64,000 bases of DNA. Source: CAZDDB01 sp963843285 (GTDB lineage Bacteria; Acidobacteriota; HRBIN11; JAKEFK01). The stretch is taken from positions 1 to 64,000 of the forward strand of contig CAWJJO010000017.1 of the NCBI GenBank assembly GCA_963843285.1, written 5' to 3'. The position numbers and the translations under genes were made by a program. The notes beneath the pieces are model-generated. The model had not been told where the DNA came from, did no database searches, and saw only the letters and a program-made list of their open reading frames with translations. This document shows, piece after piece, positions 24,867 to 34,284 of this stretch. Each line of letters opens with the position of its first letter. Within the stretch, counting starts at the first letter, position 1.

Positions 24867-27814
24867 TCAGTCCCGATTTAGATCAAGGGCGTATTGCATG
24901 GCTTTATCGAAGCCCATTTGTTTGCCCAGTTGCTTTTCTTTTTGCATCTTCTCCGGGCCGACTTTGTTTTCTGCTGATGTCAGATATCGCTCTTTCAGTA
25001 CTTCCCAGAAAGGAACATGTACGTGGGCGTTGAGAATCGTCCGTTCGAAATCCGCAGCGCTGGCCAATCGCAATGCTTTTGATATGCGACCCTGACCTGC
25101 AAGCGCCATCGCGACCCCTTCGACTTCGAAAAGCATTTCGAAGCGGTCTCCATAGACGATGGCCGCCTGCAGACTTGCCGCATATTTTTTTTCGGCGCTG
25201 TCTACTTCACCACGAATGAGCGCACAGTCCGCAAGAAAATGATGCGCGTTATGAATGTCGCGCGGCTCATTATGTTCGATCGCAAGGTCCAGCGCTTTTT
25301 GAGCCATCGGTTCAGCCTCATCGACTCTCCCTTCACTCACCAACACCTGGCAGATATTCAGGATAGCGCGGTTGATCAAACGGTCGTTTCCCATTTGCCG
25401 GTGAATTTCGAGACTCTCGTCAAACGCGTCGTAGGCGGCTTTGAAATCGCCGCCAAACCAGACACTCCAGCCAATGGTCTCCAACGCGAGCGCCAGCTCT
25501 CTCTGGTCTCCAAGTTCACGCCAGATGGAAACGCTTTCTTCTGCAAACGGTCTTCCTGCTTCATGCTCCCCTTGATGAATGGCAAGCATGCTGGCTCCCC
25601 ACAACGCGCGCGCTACTTCCAAGGTCCGGCTCTGAGTCTGCTTCAAAGCGAGCCGTAAGTTTTGGCGTCCTTCCGAAAAATGCGAATGAAGCTGCCAGAA
25701 CCAGGCAAGTGCCCCCGCAAGACGCAACCCGCTGTCCTGCGCATTTTGCGCAGCCCACCGGAGGGCCGACCGTAAATTGTCATGTTCGCGTTCCAGACGT
25801 TCCAGCCAGTAACCGGACAGCTCGATGCGCTCCTGATAGGCGCGATCCGCCAGATTCGCAAAATATTCGTAGTGACGCTGTGCCAGAGTTGTTGTTTCTG
25901 CACTATCGGTGAGCTTTTCCAGCGCGTATTGGCGAAGTGGTTCCAGCAAACGATATCGTACAGAATCTTCTCTCCTGTTCTTTCTAAAAGAACGAGTGAT
26001 TTGTCAACGAGCCGCGCCAGATTTTCCAGGATGTCGCCGGACTCAATATCGCCATCGCCACAAACATTTTCCGCTGCTTCCAGATCAAAGCCACCTGAAA
26101 AGCACGCGAGCCTGCGAAACAGGATGCGCTCGGCAGGAGCAAGAAGATCGTAACTCCAATCCACGGCAGCACGGAGTGTTTGGTGGCGCTGAAGGGAAAT
26201 CCGCGAGCCGGATGAGAGTATTTTGAAGCAGTCATCGAGGCGCTTATGAATCTCGCTTGCCGACATGGCTTTGATTCTAACTGCAGCAAGCTCGATTGCG
26301 AGGGGAATTCCATCCAGACGATTGCATATCTTCACCACAGAATCAAGATTGGATTCGTTCAATGTGAATCGCGGATCACTTGCGGCGGCCCGTTCAATAA
26401 ATAGCTGAATCGAATCAAATTGTGCTGCACTTTTTACGTTGATCACGTCCCCCTGACCGGGCATCGAAAGGGAAGGAACTCTCCAGACATGTTCGCCATC
26501 CACATTGAATGATTCGCGGCTGGTAGCCAACACTCGAACCTCTGGCGCAGAACGAAGAACTGCTTCGATCACTCTCGCCGCCTCATCCAAAACATGTTCG
26601 CAATTATCCATCACAAGAAGCGTGTTCTTGCTTTGCAGCCTGCTGAGGACGCTATCCAGCAGCCCGCGACCTGCTTCTTCTGTCACATTCAACGCGTCTG
26701 CAATGACACTGACAATCAGATCGGGCGATGCAATCTGCGCCAGACTGACCTGCCAGACTCCATCTGGAAAATTTCCAAGGCTTCGAAGCGCAGCTTCCAG
26801 TGAGAGTCGAGTTTTTCCCGCGCCTCCAACTCCGGTAATGGTTACGAGCCGGTATCTCGAAACTAATGAGATCAGCTCTTCTAGCTCACGTTCACGACCA
26901 ACAAATTTCGTGATCAACACAGGGATGTTGTGGAGCGGTGTTTTGTTTCCCGCTGTCGATCGAGAAAGAGACCCGGTTGTCGCCAGATTGCGAAGATCGT
27001 TTTGAACATCGACACCATTCTGATAGCGTTCGTTCGGATCTTTCATCAGGCATCGCCCGACAATCCATTCGAGACCCTCGGGCAAATCCTTCGAATCTCC
27101 AAACGGCCCAGGCGGATCTCTTAATATGGAGGCGATGAGATCGGCGGACGTGGTTCCGCGAAACGGCTTTTGGCCGGTGATCATTTCAAAGAAAATGATG
27201 CCCAGAGAAAAGATATCGGTCCTGTGGTCCAGCTCCTTTCCCTGGATCTGTTCCGGTGACATGTAAGGAATCGTTCCCATCACAATGCCCGCTTCCGTGT
27301 GCCCGCGAGTTGCCAACTCGGAAGCGTCCGGATCTGAATCGTCATGGAGAAGCTTGGCTAAGCCAAAATCGAGTATTTTCACCCGGCCTTCATTCGTCAC
27401 CATGATGTTGGCGGGTTTCAGATCCCGATGCACGATTTTTTTTTCATGCGCAGCCGTTAATGCTTCTGCAATCGGAATGGAATACTGCAAGAATGTGGCA
27501 ACATCCATTCCGTTTGCAGGAATCAACTGGCCGAGTGTGTTTCCCTCGACAAGCTCCATGGTGAGAAAGTGGATGCCATCCGCTTCTTCCAGGGAATGTA
27601 TGGTGACAATGTTGGGGTGATTCAGAGCGGCGATCGATTCCGCTTCCCGTTGAAACCGTTCGAAACGCAACGGATCCTTTGCTACTTCGCCGGGCAATAT
27701 TTTCAGCGCTACTCTCCTCTTGAGGCGCGTATCTTCCGCGGCGTAGACTTCACCCATTCCGCCTTTACCGATTCGCTGCAGGATTTTGTAATGGTTCAGC
27801 GTTTTACCGATCAT
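24867..27814 (-). CDS. Ser/Thr kinase - NB-ARC-like ATPase - TPR regulator, one frame break
   Basis: Start ATG 27814 ('MIGKTLNHYKILQRIGKGGMGEVY'), 4 bp after the peptidase stop. Kinase motifs: 'GKGGMGEVY' loop, 'HRDLKPAN', 'DFGLAKLL', 'GTIPYMSPEQ'. After ~310 residues an AFSR/LuxR-type ATPase follows: 'FVGRERELEEL', Walker A 'GVGGAGKTRL', 'LLVMDNCEHVLD', 'LATSRE', 'IPLAIELAAVR'. Near 25957 the frame breaks (the expected 'RYRLLEPLRQYALEKL' is in another frame), and the C-terminal ~360 residues are TPR-like helices to 24867. One missing base would restore ~980 residues. This kinase-ATPase-TPR layout is known in signalling proteins of complex bacteria; ligand unknown. Confidence 0.82.
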
Positions 27815-28940
27815 CTCCCTACCGTAGGTGTTCCCATAGATGCGTGTACGCAAGCGCCAAACGATATGCGAGTTGTTCGTTTGTGCTGGATGCGCCGTGG
27901 CCGCCCTCCGTGTTTTCATAATAGAGCGTGTTGTTGTAACCCAGCTCTATCATTTTTGCGACGGCTTTGCGCCCGTGGCCCGGATGCACGCGGTCATCGC
28001 GGGTGGATGCGTAAAAAAATACGGGCGGATATCTTTGATCTTTTTTCAACAGTTGATAAGGCGAGTACGTTTCCAGGAACTTGCGGTCCGCGGGAACGTC
28101 GGGATCTCCATACTCAGCCATCCAGCTCGCTCCGGCCAGCAGCTTGTGATAGCGAAGCATGTCCACAAGAGGTGAGCCGCAGATGATCGCGCCATAAAAT
28201 TCCGGATGCCGCGTCATCAAAGCCATTACCAGCAGGCCGCCGTTCGAACGTCCTTCGATCCCGAGATGCTCCGGAGAGGTAATCTTTCGCGCGAACAAAT
28301 CCTGAACGATCGCCTCAAAATCTTCAAACGACTTCACATGCTTCTCGCGCAAAGCTGCCTGATGCCACGACTCCCCGAATTCTCCTCCACCGCGGATATT
28401 CGCAAGAACAAAGACTCCTCCGCGTTCCAGCCAGAGTTTTCCGTATGCCCCGGAAAGCTGTTCGTACGATCCGGAGTAAGACGGCGTGAGCGAGTTGCGA
28501 AAACCGCCGTACGAAAAAATGTGCGTTGGATTCTTTCCATTCAATGGAGTGCCTTTTTTCATCACGACGAAGTAAGGAACTTTCGTGCCGTCAGTTGAAG
28601 TCGTCCAGAACTGATCGACATTGAACTGCGATCCTTCAAATGTTGCTTCCTGCGCTTTCATCATCTCCGGCTTCAGATCGTTAGCCGGAACGAAGTAAAG
28701 CGTCGGTGGAGTTGTGAATGATTGGAACTGCACAAAGAAATTTCCCGATTGGTCATCGACACTGGAAATGTCGATTGCGCCATTGTCGGGAAAAGGAATC
28801 GGATTCCGTTTCCATGTGTTTTCCTCCAGCTCGTAGCGATAAAGCCGGCCCTGAACATTGTGGAGAGTTTTAACCAGAATTGCCGACTTTGTAGGCTCGA
28901 CGCTTTCAATGATCTCGCTGGCTGTGGGCGCCAACACCGG

Positions 28941-29005
28941 AGCGCAGTATTATGGAGCGCAGGCTTCCAGCCTGCATTATGGGTCTCAGGCATCTTGCCT
29001 GCATC
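28941..29005. repeat. REP family B, interrupting the peptidase gene
   Basis: GCGCAGGCTTCCAGCCTGCA and CTCAGGCATCTTGCCTGCAT, two hairpins separated by TTATGGG. In the catalytic-half frame the repeat brings a TAA stop (28950-28952, minus strand). Confidence 0.85.
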
Positions 29006-29965
29006 CTCGCGTAGCGCTTCAGGATCAGCGATGATCACAGAGCCTTCCGTAAAATTCTCGCCGGATATAGTCCAGTCTTCTTTCAACGAAATCACAAGTT
29101 TGCCGCGAAAGCCTCCTTCGACAACGGCGGACTCCGGAAGATTCAGTTTTTGCAGCTTGCCGTCGATCCACTGGTTGTAGCTGCGAGTCCAGTAAGATGT
29201 GCCTTCAGTGACAAGATCGATATTTCCTGCATCGCTGCGGATCCTGTAAGCGCTCGAGCTGACCGATTTCACATTTCCTTCATAGATCGTTTGGGCACCG
29301 GCAAGTGGAGTTCCCCGTTTCCAGATTTTTACGGTTCGCGGATAGCCTGATTCAGTAACGGAACCCGGCCCGGCATCCAGACCTAGAAACAGTGTGTTTT
29401 CATCCAGCCAGGAAGCGTAAGACTTTGACGACGGAACGGAAAATCCATCCGCGACGAATGCCAGCTTTTCCATATCGAATTCGCGGATTTCCGAAGCATC
29501 CGTTCCACCTGGAGCCAATGAGACAAGACAATGACGGTATTTCGGTTCCAGGCAGTCCATGCTGTGGAACACCCATTGCTTCGTTTCCTTCTGAGACAGC
29601 GCATCTATATCCAGAACCGTCTCCCATTCCGGCTCCGTTTTCCGGAATTCTTCGACGGTGGTGCGGCGATAAACACCTCTAGGATGATTCGCGTCGCGCC
29701 ACAAGTTGTAAAGCCACTTGCCGCGTTGAGCGATCGATGGAATGCGCGATTCGGAGTTGAGTGTTTCCAGTGCCTGTTTGTAAAGCGACTCGAACTCCGG
29801 TTTGGATTTCAATTCCGCAGCGGTTCGCAGATTCTGGCCGTTCACCCACGCAAGCGCATTGATTCCATCCACTTCTTCCAGCCAGAGCCATGGATCATCG
29901 GATACAGTTTCGATTGCAGCGCGAGCCGGCACAGTGAGCGCGAGAAACAGAATCAAGATGATGAT

Positions 29966-29990
29966 GGGCGGGCTGGAAGCCCGCGCTGGA
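29966..29990. repeat. REP-like palindrome in the peptidase signal peptide
   Basis: GGGCGGGCTGGAAGCCCGCG overlaps codons for 'PARASSPP', between the initiator Met and the hydrophobic core. It resembles half of a family-B unit. Confidence 0.5.
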
Positions 29991-30015
29991 GTTTCTACAT
30001 TTGGAGGGATCATTC

Positions 30016-30744
30016 CTAGCGGTTTGTAACGCCAGCGTCCTCGCTGGCAAGATTCGAAAAACCACGGTCTTGGCCTTCAAGCGAAGTTGCGATGGCAGTA
30101 CTGCAAATAGTCCAAGGCCATTCTCGCCAATTCTTGCACAAACCTGCCTTGATTGGGTTTTCCAAGATGTAAACCAAGATCCTCCCAAACTGCTCCGAAC
30201 TTCTCACAAGATGATCGTAATATTCTCGGCTCCAGAAGGGACCTTTCCGATTGAGTATTTTGTTTGCCTGGTGTGCAGTATACGATTTGATGCTATGCAT
30301 GATCGAAATTAGAACTGAATCTGATGGAGTAGAAATCTCTGCAACATTGGGCGAAAGCAGCCAGTGAAAATGATTTGGCATAATACAAAATGCGTGAGAA
30401 GTATATTTAGACCCGTCAAAGTAGAATATTGATTCTTTTACCATTTCGGCAACCTGGGACTGTCCAAGCCAACATTCGCCAATCCCTTTATCAAGGTATT
30501 GTTGAATAGTTCGGCTCTCCAAGTACTTCAATCTTTTTTCGTCCGGACCGGTCAATTTCCGGTTCTGCAATTTGACTGTTTCGAGATATGTTTGTCTCTC
30601 GGTACGTATCTGTTCGAGAACAACAACAGGCAAAGTTTCGGCGAGTCGAAATGTGATGAAATAGGTTGCGCGCGGCAATTCTTGGTGCGGAAGATATCCG
30701 CGGTTACGCTCGATCATAAGATCCACTTTAGCGACAGTAAACAT
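30016..30744 (-). CDS. REP-associated tyrosine transposase (RAYT, Y1_Tnp)
   Basis: 242 residues. 'SHAFCIMPNHFHWLL' holds the HUH motif (His-Phe-His) and 'YYDHLVRSSEQFGRILVYIL' the catalytic Tyr, followed by 'NPIKAGL', typical of RAYT proteins. RAYTs are single-copy relatives of IS200/IS605 transposases that act on REP hairpins. Here the gene sits between family-C palindromes: the last codons ('NLASEDAGVTNR') lie in one (30020-30055), and a long one lies just upstream of the start (30777-30938). This is the arrangement expected of a RAYT with its cognate REPs. Another in-frame Met ('MIERNRG') could be the start. Confidence 0.93.
   Translation of the reverse strand: MFTVAKVDLMIERNRGYLPHQELPRATYFITFRLAETLPVVVLEQIRTERQTYLETVKLQNRKLTGPDEKRLKYLESRTIQQYLDKGIGECWLGQSQVAEMVKESIFYFDGSKYTSHAFCIMPNHFHWLLSPNVAEISTPSDSVLISIMHSIKSYTAHQANKILNRKGPFWSREYYDHLVRSSEQFGRILVYILENPIKAGLCKNWREWPWTICSTAIATSLEGQDRGFSNLASEDAGVTNR
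30020..30055. repeat. REP family C at the RAYT 3' end
   Basis: CGGTTTGTAACGCCAGCGTC followed by CTCGCTGGCAAGATTC: GCCAGCG/CGCTGGC hairpin with the GGTTTGTAACG lead. It encodes the last residues of the RAYT gene. Confidence 0.75.
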
Positions 30745-30776
30745 AATTCACAACAAGCACGCACTGCCGGCCAGAG

Positions 30777-30938
30777 AAGCTGTGAAAAAATCGAAGCAAG
30801 ACGCATGTTTGCGGTTTGTAACGCTGGCCTCCGGCCGGCTCCTCGTCGAGCTCTGCCGGCGAGACGCCGGCGCTACAAACCGTAAATCAGCCTCGTGCCG
30901 ATTTTTTTACAGCTTGAGAGGCCGGTGCTACAAACCGC
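30777..30938. repeat. Compound REP family C palindrome upstream of the RAYT gene
   Basis: An inner pair GGTTTGTAACG...CGCTACAAACC encloses GGCCTCCGGCC and GCCGGCGAGACGCCGGCG hairpins. Outside it, AAGCTGTGAAAAAATCG (from 30777) pairs with CGATTTTTTTACAGCTT (to 30915), giving one imperfect palindrome of about 140 bp. A further GGCCGGTGCTACAAACCGC unit ends at 30938. Confidence 0.8.
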
Positions 30939-30988
30939 CAAGCATGTCCTTCTAAAAATGTAGAAGCTTCAGGGATGCCCGCGCTCCC

Positions 30989-32008
30989 CTAGCCCGGATG
31001 TTGCTGGGTCGAACAGTGCAAGGTGCCGAGGCCCCAGACCAGATCGACGCAATCGATGCCGATCACTTCGCGGGTCGGGAAAAGTCCGCGAAGGATCGTC
31101 AGCGTAGATTCGTCCTGCCGGCAGCGAAACGTCGGAACGATCACCGCGCGATTCGCGATGTAGAAGTTTGCGTAACTTGCCGGCAAACGATTGCCTTCAT
31201 AAACGACAGGGTCCGGCATCGGAATCGGCACAATCTTCAGAAGGGAACCATCTTGATCCCGCATTGTTTTGAGATCTTCGTAATTCCGCTTCAGGATTTC
31301 ATAATTTTCATCGGCTTCGTTCTCCTCCATTACACATACGACAGTATTCGAATTCACAAATCGCGCGATGTCATCGACATGACCATCAGTGTCATCGCCG
31401 ATGATTCCTTCTTTCAGCCAGAGCACGTTGGTTGCGCCAAGATACTGGCGCAGGAGATCCTCAATTTGCGTGCGGCTCAAATGAGAATTGCGATTTTGAT
31501 TTAGCAGGCACTGCTCCGTTGTCAGGAGTGTCCCTTTGCCGTTGACATCAATGGAGCCGCCTTCTAATACAATACCGGGCTGCACGATTGGCAATTTGAA
31601 AATCTTTGCAATTTGCTGGGGCACTGCATCATCCTGATCCCATGGTGGATACTTACCTCCCCAGGAATTGAAGATCCAATCGGTGATAACCAGATTACCG
31701 TCCTGATCGCGGACAAAGATAGGACCATGGTCCCGGGACCAGGAAGCATCCGTAGCGATGCGCAGGAAAGATACTTGTTCGAGCAGGACAGAGCTGAATT
31801 CTGTTTCCTGAAGCACTTTGCGCGCGGTCTGTTCCATCGCTTCATCGTTGACGCAGACGAAGACTTTTTCGCTGGCAGCAAGTGCGCGAATGATTGCAGC
31901 GTAAACGCGGGGAATCGGAGAAAAATTTCCGGGCCAGTGATCTTCGTTATGCGGCCATGCAAGCCAGGTTCCTTCGTGCGGCTCCCACTCGGCAGGCATC
32001 CTGTACAT
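30989..32008 (-). CDS. aguA: Agmatine deiminase
   Basis: 339 residues from ATG 32008. Porphyromonas-type peptidyl-arginine deiminase fold: 'MPAEWEPHEGTWLAWPHN' start, 'SWSRDHGPIFV', 'LEGGSIDVNGKGTLLTTEQC', 'DDTDGHVDDIARF', and the catalytic Cys332 in 'GLGTLHCSTQQHP'. It converts agmatine to N-carbamoylputrescine plus ammonia. The gene starts 2 bp after the stop of the amidase gene, so the two form an operon for putrescine synthesis. Confidence 0.95.
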   Translation of the reverse strand: MYRMPAEWEPHEGTWLAWPHNEDHWPGNFSPIPRVYAAIIRALAASEKVFVCVNDEAMEQTARKVLQETEFSSVLLEQVSFLRIATDASWSRDHGPIFVRDQDGNLVITDWIFNSWGGKYPPWDQDDAVPQQIAKIFKLPIVQPGIVLEGGSIDVNGKGTLLTTEQCLLNQNRNSHLSRTQIEDLLRQYLGATNVLWLKEGIIGDDTDGHVDDIARFVNSNTVVCVMEENEADENYEILKRNYEDLKTMRDQDGSLLKIVPIPMPDPVVYEGNRLPASYANFYIANRAVIVPTFRCRQDESTLTILRGLFPTREVIGIDCVDLVWGLGTLHCSTQQHPG

Positions 32009-32010
32009 AT

Positions 32011-32859
32011 CTAAGACTGCTCATACTTGATTCTGCGGGCTTCCAGAAAAGGCCAATCCCTCTTTTTTTGGTCGATTACATTCAAATCGCAATCCGCGAC
32101 TACAATCGCTTCCTCATTTGTCGGCGCCAGGACCAGCACCCTTCCGTACGGATCACTGACAAATGAGCTCCCCCAGAAATTCAACCGGTCTTCCACTCCC
32201 ACTCGATTTGCTGCCGCAACGAAACAATTGTTCGCGATCCCGTGCGCGATCTGAACCGTCTTCCACATGTTGTTTTCCGCCTGGTTCAACTCTTCTCTTG
32301 TTTGAGATAGGGGCCAGCCGATCGCTGTGGGATAAAAAAGGATCTCCGCTCCTTCGTCCGCTTCTATGCGCGCGCCTTCCGGAAACCACTGGTCGAAACA
32401 GATCATCGGCCCAACAATGGCGTACTCCGTACGAAAGGCGTGAAACCCGAGATCACCCGGCGCAAAGTAGTAGGCTTCGTCATAATGATTGGCCGGGTCA
32501 TCGGGAATGTGCATCTTCCGGTATTTGCCTGCGAGTTGCCCGCCGGCATTTACAACCACAGCGGTGTTGTAGCATTTCTCAGCTCGTTCAAAGACGGAAG
32601 TAATCACCGAAACTTTGCAATCGGCAGCCACTTCGCTCAGGATCGCTGTTGTCGGACCGGGCACAGGCTCCGCAAGATCGAAATAACGGTCGTCCCGCTG
32701 CTGGCAGAAGTATGGAGAGTTCACCAATTCAGGAAGACAGACAATCTGCGCGCCTCTGGACGCCGCCTCCCGAATTCCCTGCGTGGCTTTCTGGATATTG
32801 ACGTCCACATCTTCGCCACAATGCATTTGAACCAGTCCAACAGACACTGTCTTTTTCAT
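32011..32859 (-). CDS. aguB: N-carbamoylputrescine amidase
   Basis: 282 residues from ATG 32859. Nitrilase superfamily with Glu44 ('CLPELVNSPYF'), Lys115 ('GKYRKMHIPDD') and Cys154 ('GPMICFDQWFPE') as the catalytic triad. The long 'NQAENNMWKTVQIAHGIANN' segment fits carbamoylputrescine amidases. It releases putrescine, CO2 and ammonia from the product of the adjacent agmatine deiminase. Confidence 0.95.
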   Translation of the reverse strand: MKKTVSVGLVQMHCGEDVDVNIQKATQGIREAASRGAQIVCLPELVNSPYFCQQRDDRYFDLAEPVPGPTTAILSEVAADCKVSVITSVFERAEKCYNTAVVVNAGGQLAGKYRKMHIPDDPANHYDEAYYFAPGDLGFHAFRTEYAIVGPMICFDQWFPEGARIEADEGAEILFYPTAIGWPLSQTREELNQAENNMWKTVQIAHGIANNCFVAAANRVGVEDRLNFWGSSFVSDPYGRVLVLAPTNEEAIVVADCDLNVIDQKKRDWPFLEARRIKYEQS

Positions 32860-32971
32860 ACGACCTTCGCGAAATCATATTATAAACTGCGACAGGGCGT
32901 AGGAATACGTGCGGGCAGAACTCGAACAGGCTTCGCCCGGGGATTAGAAAAGCAGAAATGAATCGTTTTGT

Positions 32972-33430
32972 TTATTTTGCCGGAGGCGTGGCAGGCATGC
33001 TCGAATTCCAGATGTCCCGGTACATCTTCCAGCTTCCGTCTTCCTTTTTCCAGACAACTACATACTTGCCCCGATCTACCGTTTTGCCGGTGGCGTCATT
33101 TACCACGTATTTGCCGATTTCGATTCCCAGTTCGCCGGCTGTTTCCAATTCCGCAGTTTCAACCGTCGCATTCAATCCTGCATCGATGAAACCTTTCCAT
33201 ACTGTTTGAATCGCTTCCCGTCCCATTGCAATATCCGAATTCGGCGGAAATGCCATCGCGTCTTTCGCATACTGAGAAGCGACCGCTGCGTCGTCTTTTG
33301 CAGCAATTGCGGCGGAAAAATTTTTCCCGGCTGCCTGCACCGCTGCTTTGAAGTCTGCCGGCGCATCAGCTGCCCAGATCGGGGCGCTGCAAAGAATTAA
33401 AAAGAGGACTAAAAAGAGTTTGCCTTTCAC
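32972..33430 (-). CDS. Secreted SnoaL/DUF4440-like protein
   Basis: About 152 residues from GTG 33430; AAGGAAGG six to eight bases upstream supports this start over the longer frame to 33493. Signal peptide 'KGKLFLVLFLILCSAPIWAA'. The mature part matches the NTF2-like/ketosteroid-isomerase fold: 'NFSAAIAAKDDAAVASQYAKDA', 'GREAIQTVWKGFID', and the closing 'GKYVVVWKKEDGSWKMYRDI' strand. These proteins bind small hydrophobic ligands; none can be predicted. Confidence 0.8.
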   Translation of the reverse strand: MKGKLFLVLFLILCSAPIWAADAPADFKAAVQAAGKNFSAAIAAKDDAAVASQYAKDAMAFPPNSDIAMGREAIQTVWKGFIDAGLNATVETAELETAGELGIEIGKYVVNDATGKTVDRGKYVVVWKKEDGSWKMYRDIWNSSMPATPPAK

Positions 33431-33508
33431 GTTCACCTTCCTTTTCAGATGTTGAATGGACGTCAGCCTATAGCAGATCCGGGATTGAGTCAATACAGCG
33501 TTGAATTG

Positions 33509-33644
33509 GGTAGTGTCCCAATTTTGCGTTGCTCGTTTCTCCCCCTTATAAAGGGGGAGATGAAAGTGGGGTTGTCTTCCAACCTCCCCTTAATCCTCTC
33601 CTTTTAGGAGGGGAAATCCACGGCAACACATGATAAGGACACTA
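33509..33644. mobile_element. MITE-like element with terminal inverted repeats and target duplication
   Basis: 136 bp with ends TAGTGTCC (33511-33518) and GGACACTA (33637-33644). Inside is CTCCCCCTTATAAAGGGGGA and CCTCTCCTTTTAGGAGGGG, both strong palindromes. Flanked by the direct repeat CGTTGAATTG at 33499-33508 and 33645-33654. No coding capacity. It has split the 5' side of a conserved leader sequence. Confidence 0.7.
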
Positions 33645-33693
33645 CGTTGAATTGTCACATTTCAGGAATATCTTTGCTTGCAGGAGTTTCATC
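33645..33693 (+). promoter_or_regulatory. Conserved 49-bp leader, copy 1
   Basis: CGTTGAATTGTCACATTTCA ... GCAGGAGTTTCATC directly before ATG 33694. It is nearly identical, with the same spacing, to the leader at 34236-34284 before the phosphatase gene. Contains the AGGAG ribosome site. Confidence 0.65.
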
Positions 33694-34212
33694 ATGAGAA
33701 AAGCAACAAAGAAGAATTCTGCCGAGGAAAAGGAACGGCTCAAGGAGCTCGAATCGGGGAAGCGAGTCTCGGGTGAGCCGGATTCAAATCTTGCCGCTGT
33801 TGGCGGTGGCGGAATTGCCGGCGCCGCAGCGGGAGCGGCGGTCGGAACTGTTGTCGGCGGACCTATCGGCGGCGCGATCGGAGCGGCTGCCGGCGCGGTG
33901 GCAGGCGCAGCAGTTGCGGATAAGGTCCAGGATGAACTCGATCCCAAACTCGAAGAAGTTTACTGGCAAGAAAATTTCAAGAAACAGCCATATTACAAAT
34001 CCGGCGATCAATACGAAGACTACTTGCCTGCTTATCGTCTGGGTTGGGAATCGGCGATGCTGACCGACTTTGCCGATCGCAACTTCGTAGATGTGGAACC
34101 CGAGTTGCGGAATTACTGGGAGAATCAACAAGGAGTTCCGGTGCCCTGGACGGCAGTACGCCGAATCGTACGAGATGCCTTCGACCGTGTTCGCAGGCAA
34201 CGCCGTCTTTAA
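33694..34212 (+). CDS. Glycine-zipper protein of unknown function
   Basis: 172 residues from ATG 33694. Basic N-terminus (MRKATKKNSAEEKERLKE), then a glycine-zipper membrane segment (~33-75, 'AAGAAVGTVVGGPIGGAIG'), then a C-terminal region with 'DQYEDYLPAYRLGWESAM' and two basic helices. Small proteins of this kind are common and lack an assigned function; membrane association is likely. Shares its leader with the downstream PP2C gene, hinting at common control. Confidence 0.75.
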   Translation: MRKATKKNSAEEKERLKELESGKRVSGEPDSNLAAVGGGGIAGAAAGAAVGTVVGGPIGGAIGAAAGAVAGAAVADKVQDELDPKLEEVYWQENFKKQPYYKSGDQYEDYLPAYRLGWESAMLTDFADRNFVDVEPELRNYWENQQGVPVPWTAVRRIVRDAFDRVRRQRRL

Positions 34213-34235
34213 CCCACGAAATCATCTACGGGCAG

Positions 34236-34284
34236 CGTTGAATTGTTCCATTTCAGGAATATCTTTGATTTCAGGAGTTTGACC
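34236..34284 (+). promoter_or_regulatory. Conserved 49-bp leader, copy 2
   Basis: CGTTGAATTGTTCCATTTCA ... TCAGGAGTTTGACC directly before ATG 34285; differs from copy 1 at only a few positions. Confidence 0.65.

Larger units (their letters stand above)
27819..30013 (-). pseudogene. Prolyl oligopeptidase (S9A), split by a REP insertion
   Basis: N-terminal part from ATG 30013: signal peptide ('IIILILFLALTVPARA'), then the beta-propeller region 'DPWLWLEEVDG', 'QNLRTAAELKS'. A family-B palindrome (28941-29005) adds codons ('AGKMPETHNAGWKPALHN') and shifts the frame; that frame ends in noise at 28673. The catalytic half is open in another frame from GTG 28937 to TAG 27819: 'SYGGFRNSLTPSYS', Ser in 'GIEGRSNGGLLV', Asp in 'STRDDRVHPGH', His in 'EGGHGASS'. 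All catalytic residues are intact, so damage looks recent. A secreted or periplasmic peptidase originally. Confidence 0.82.
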
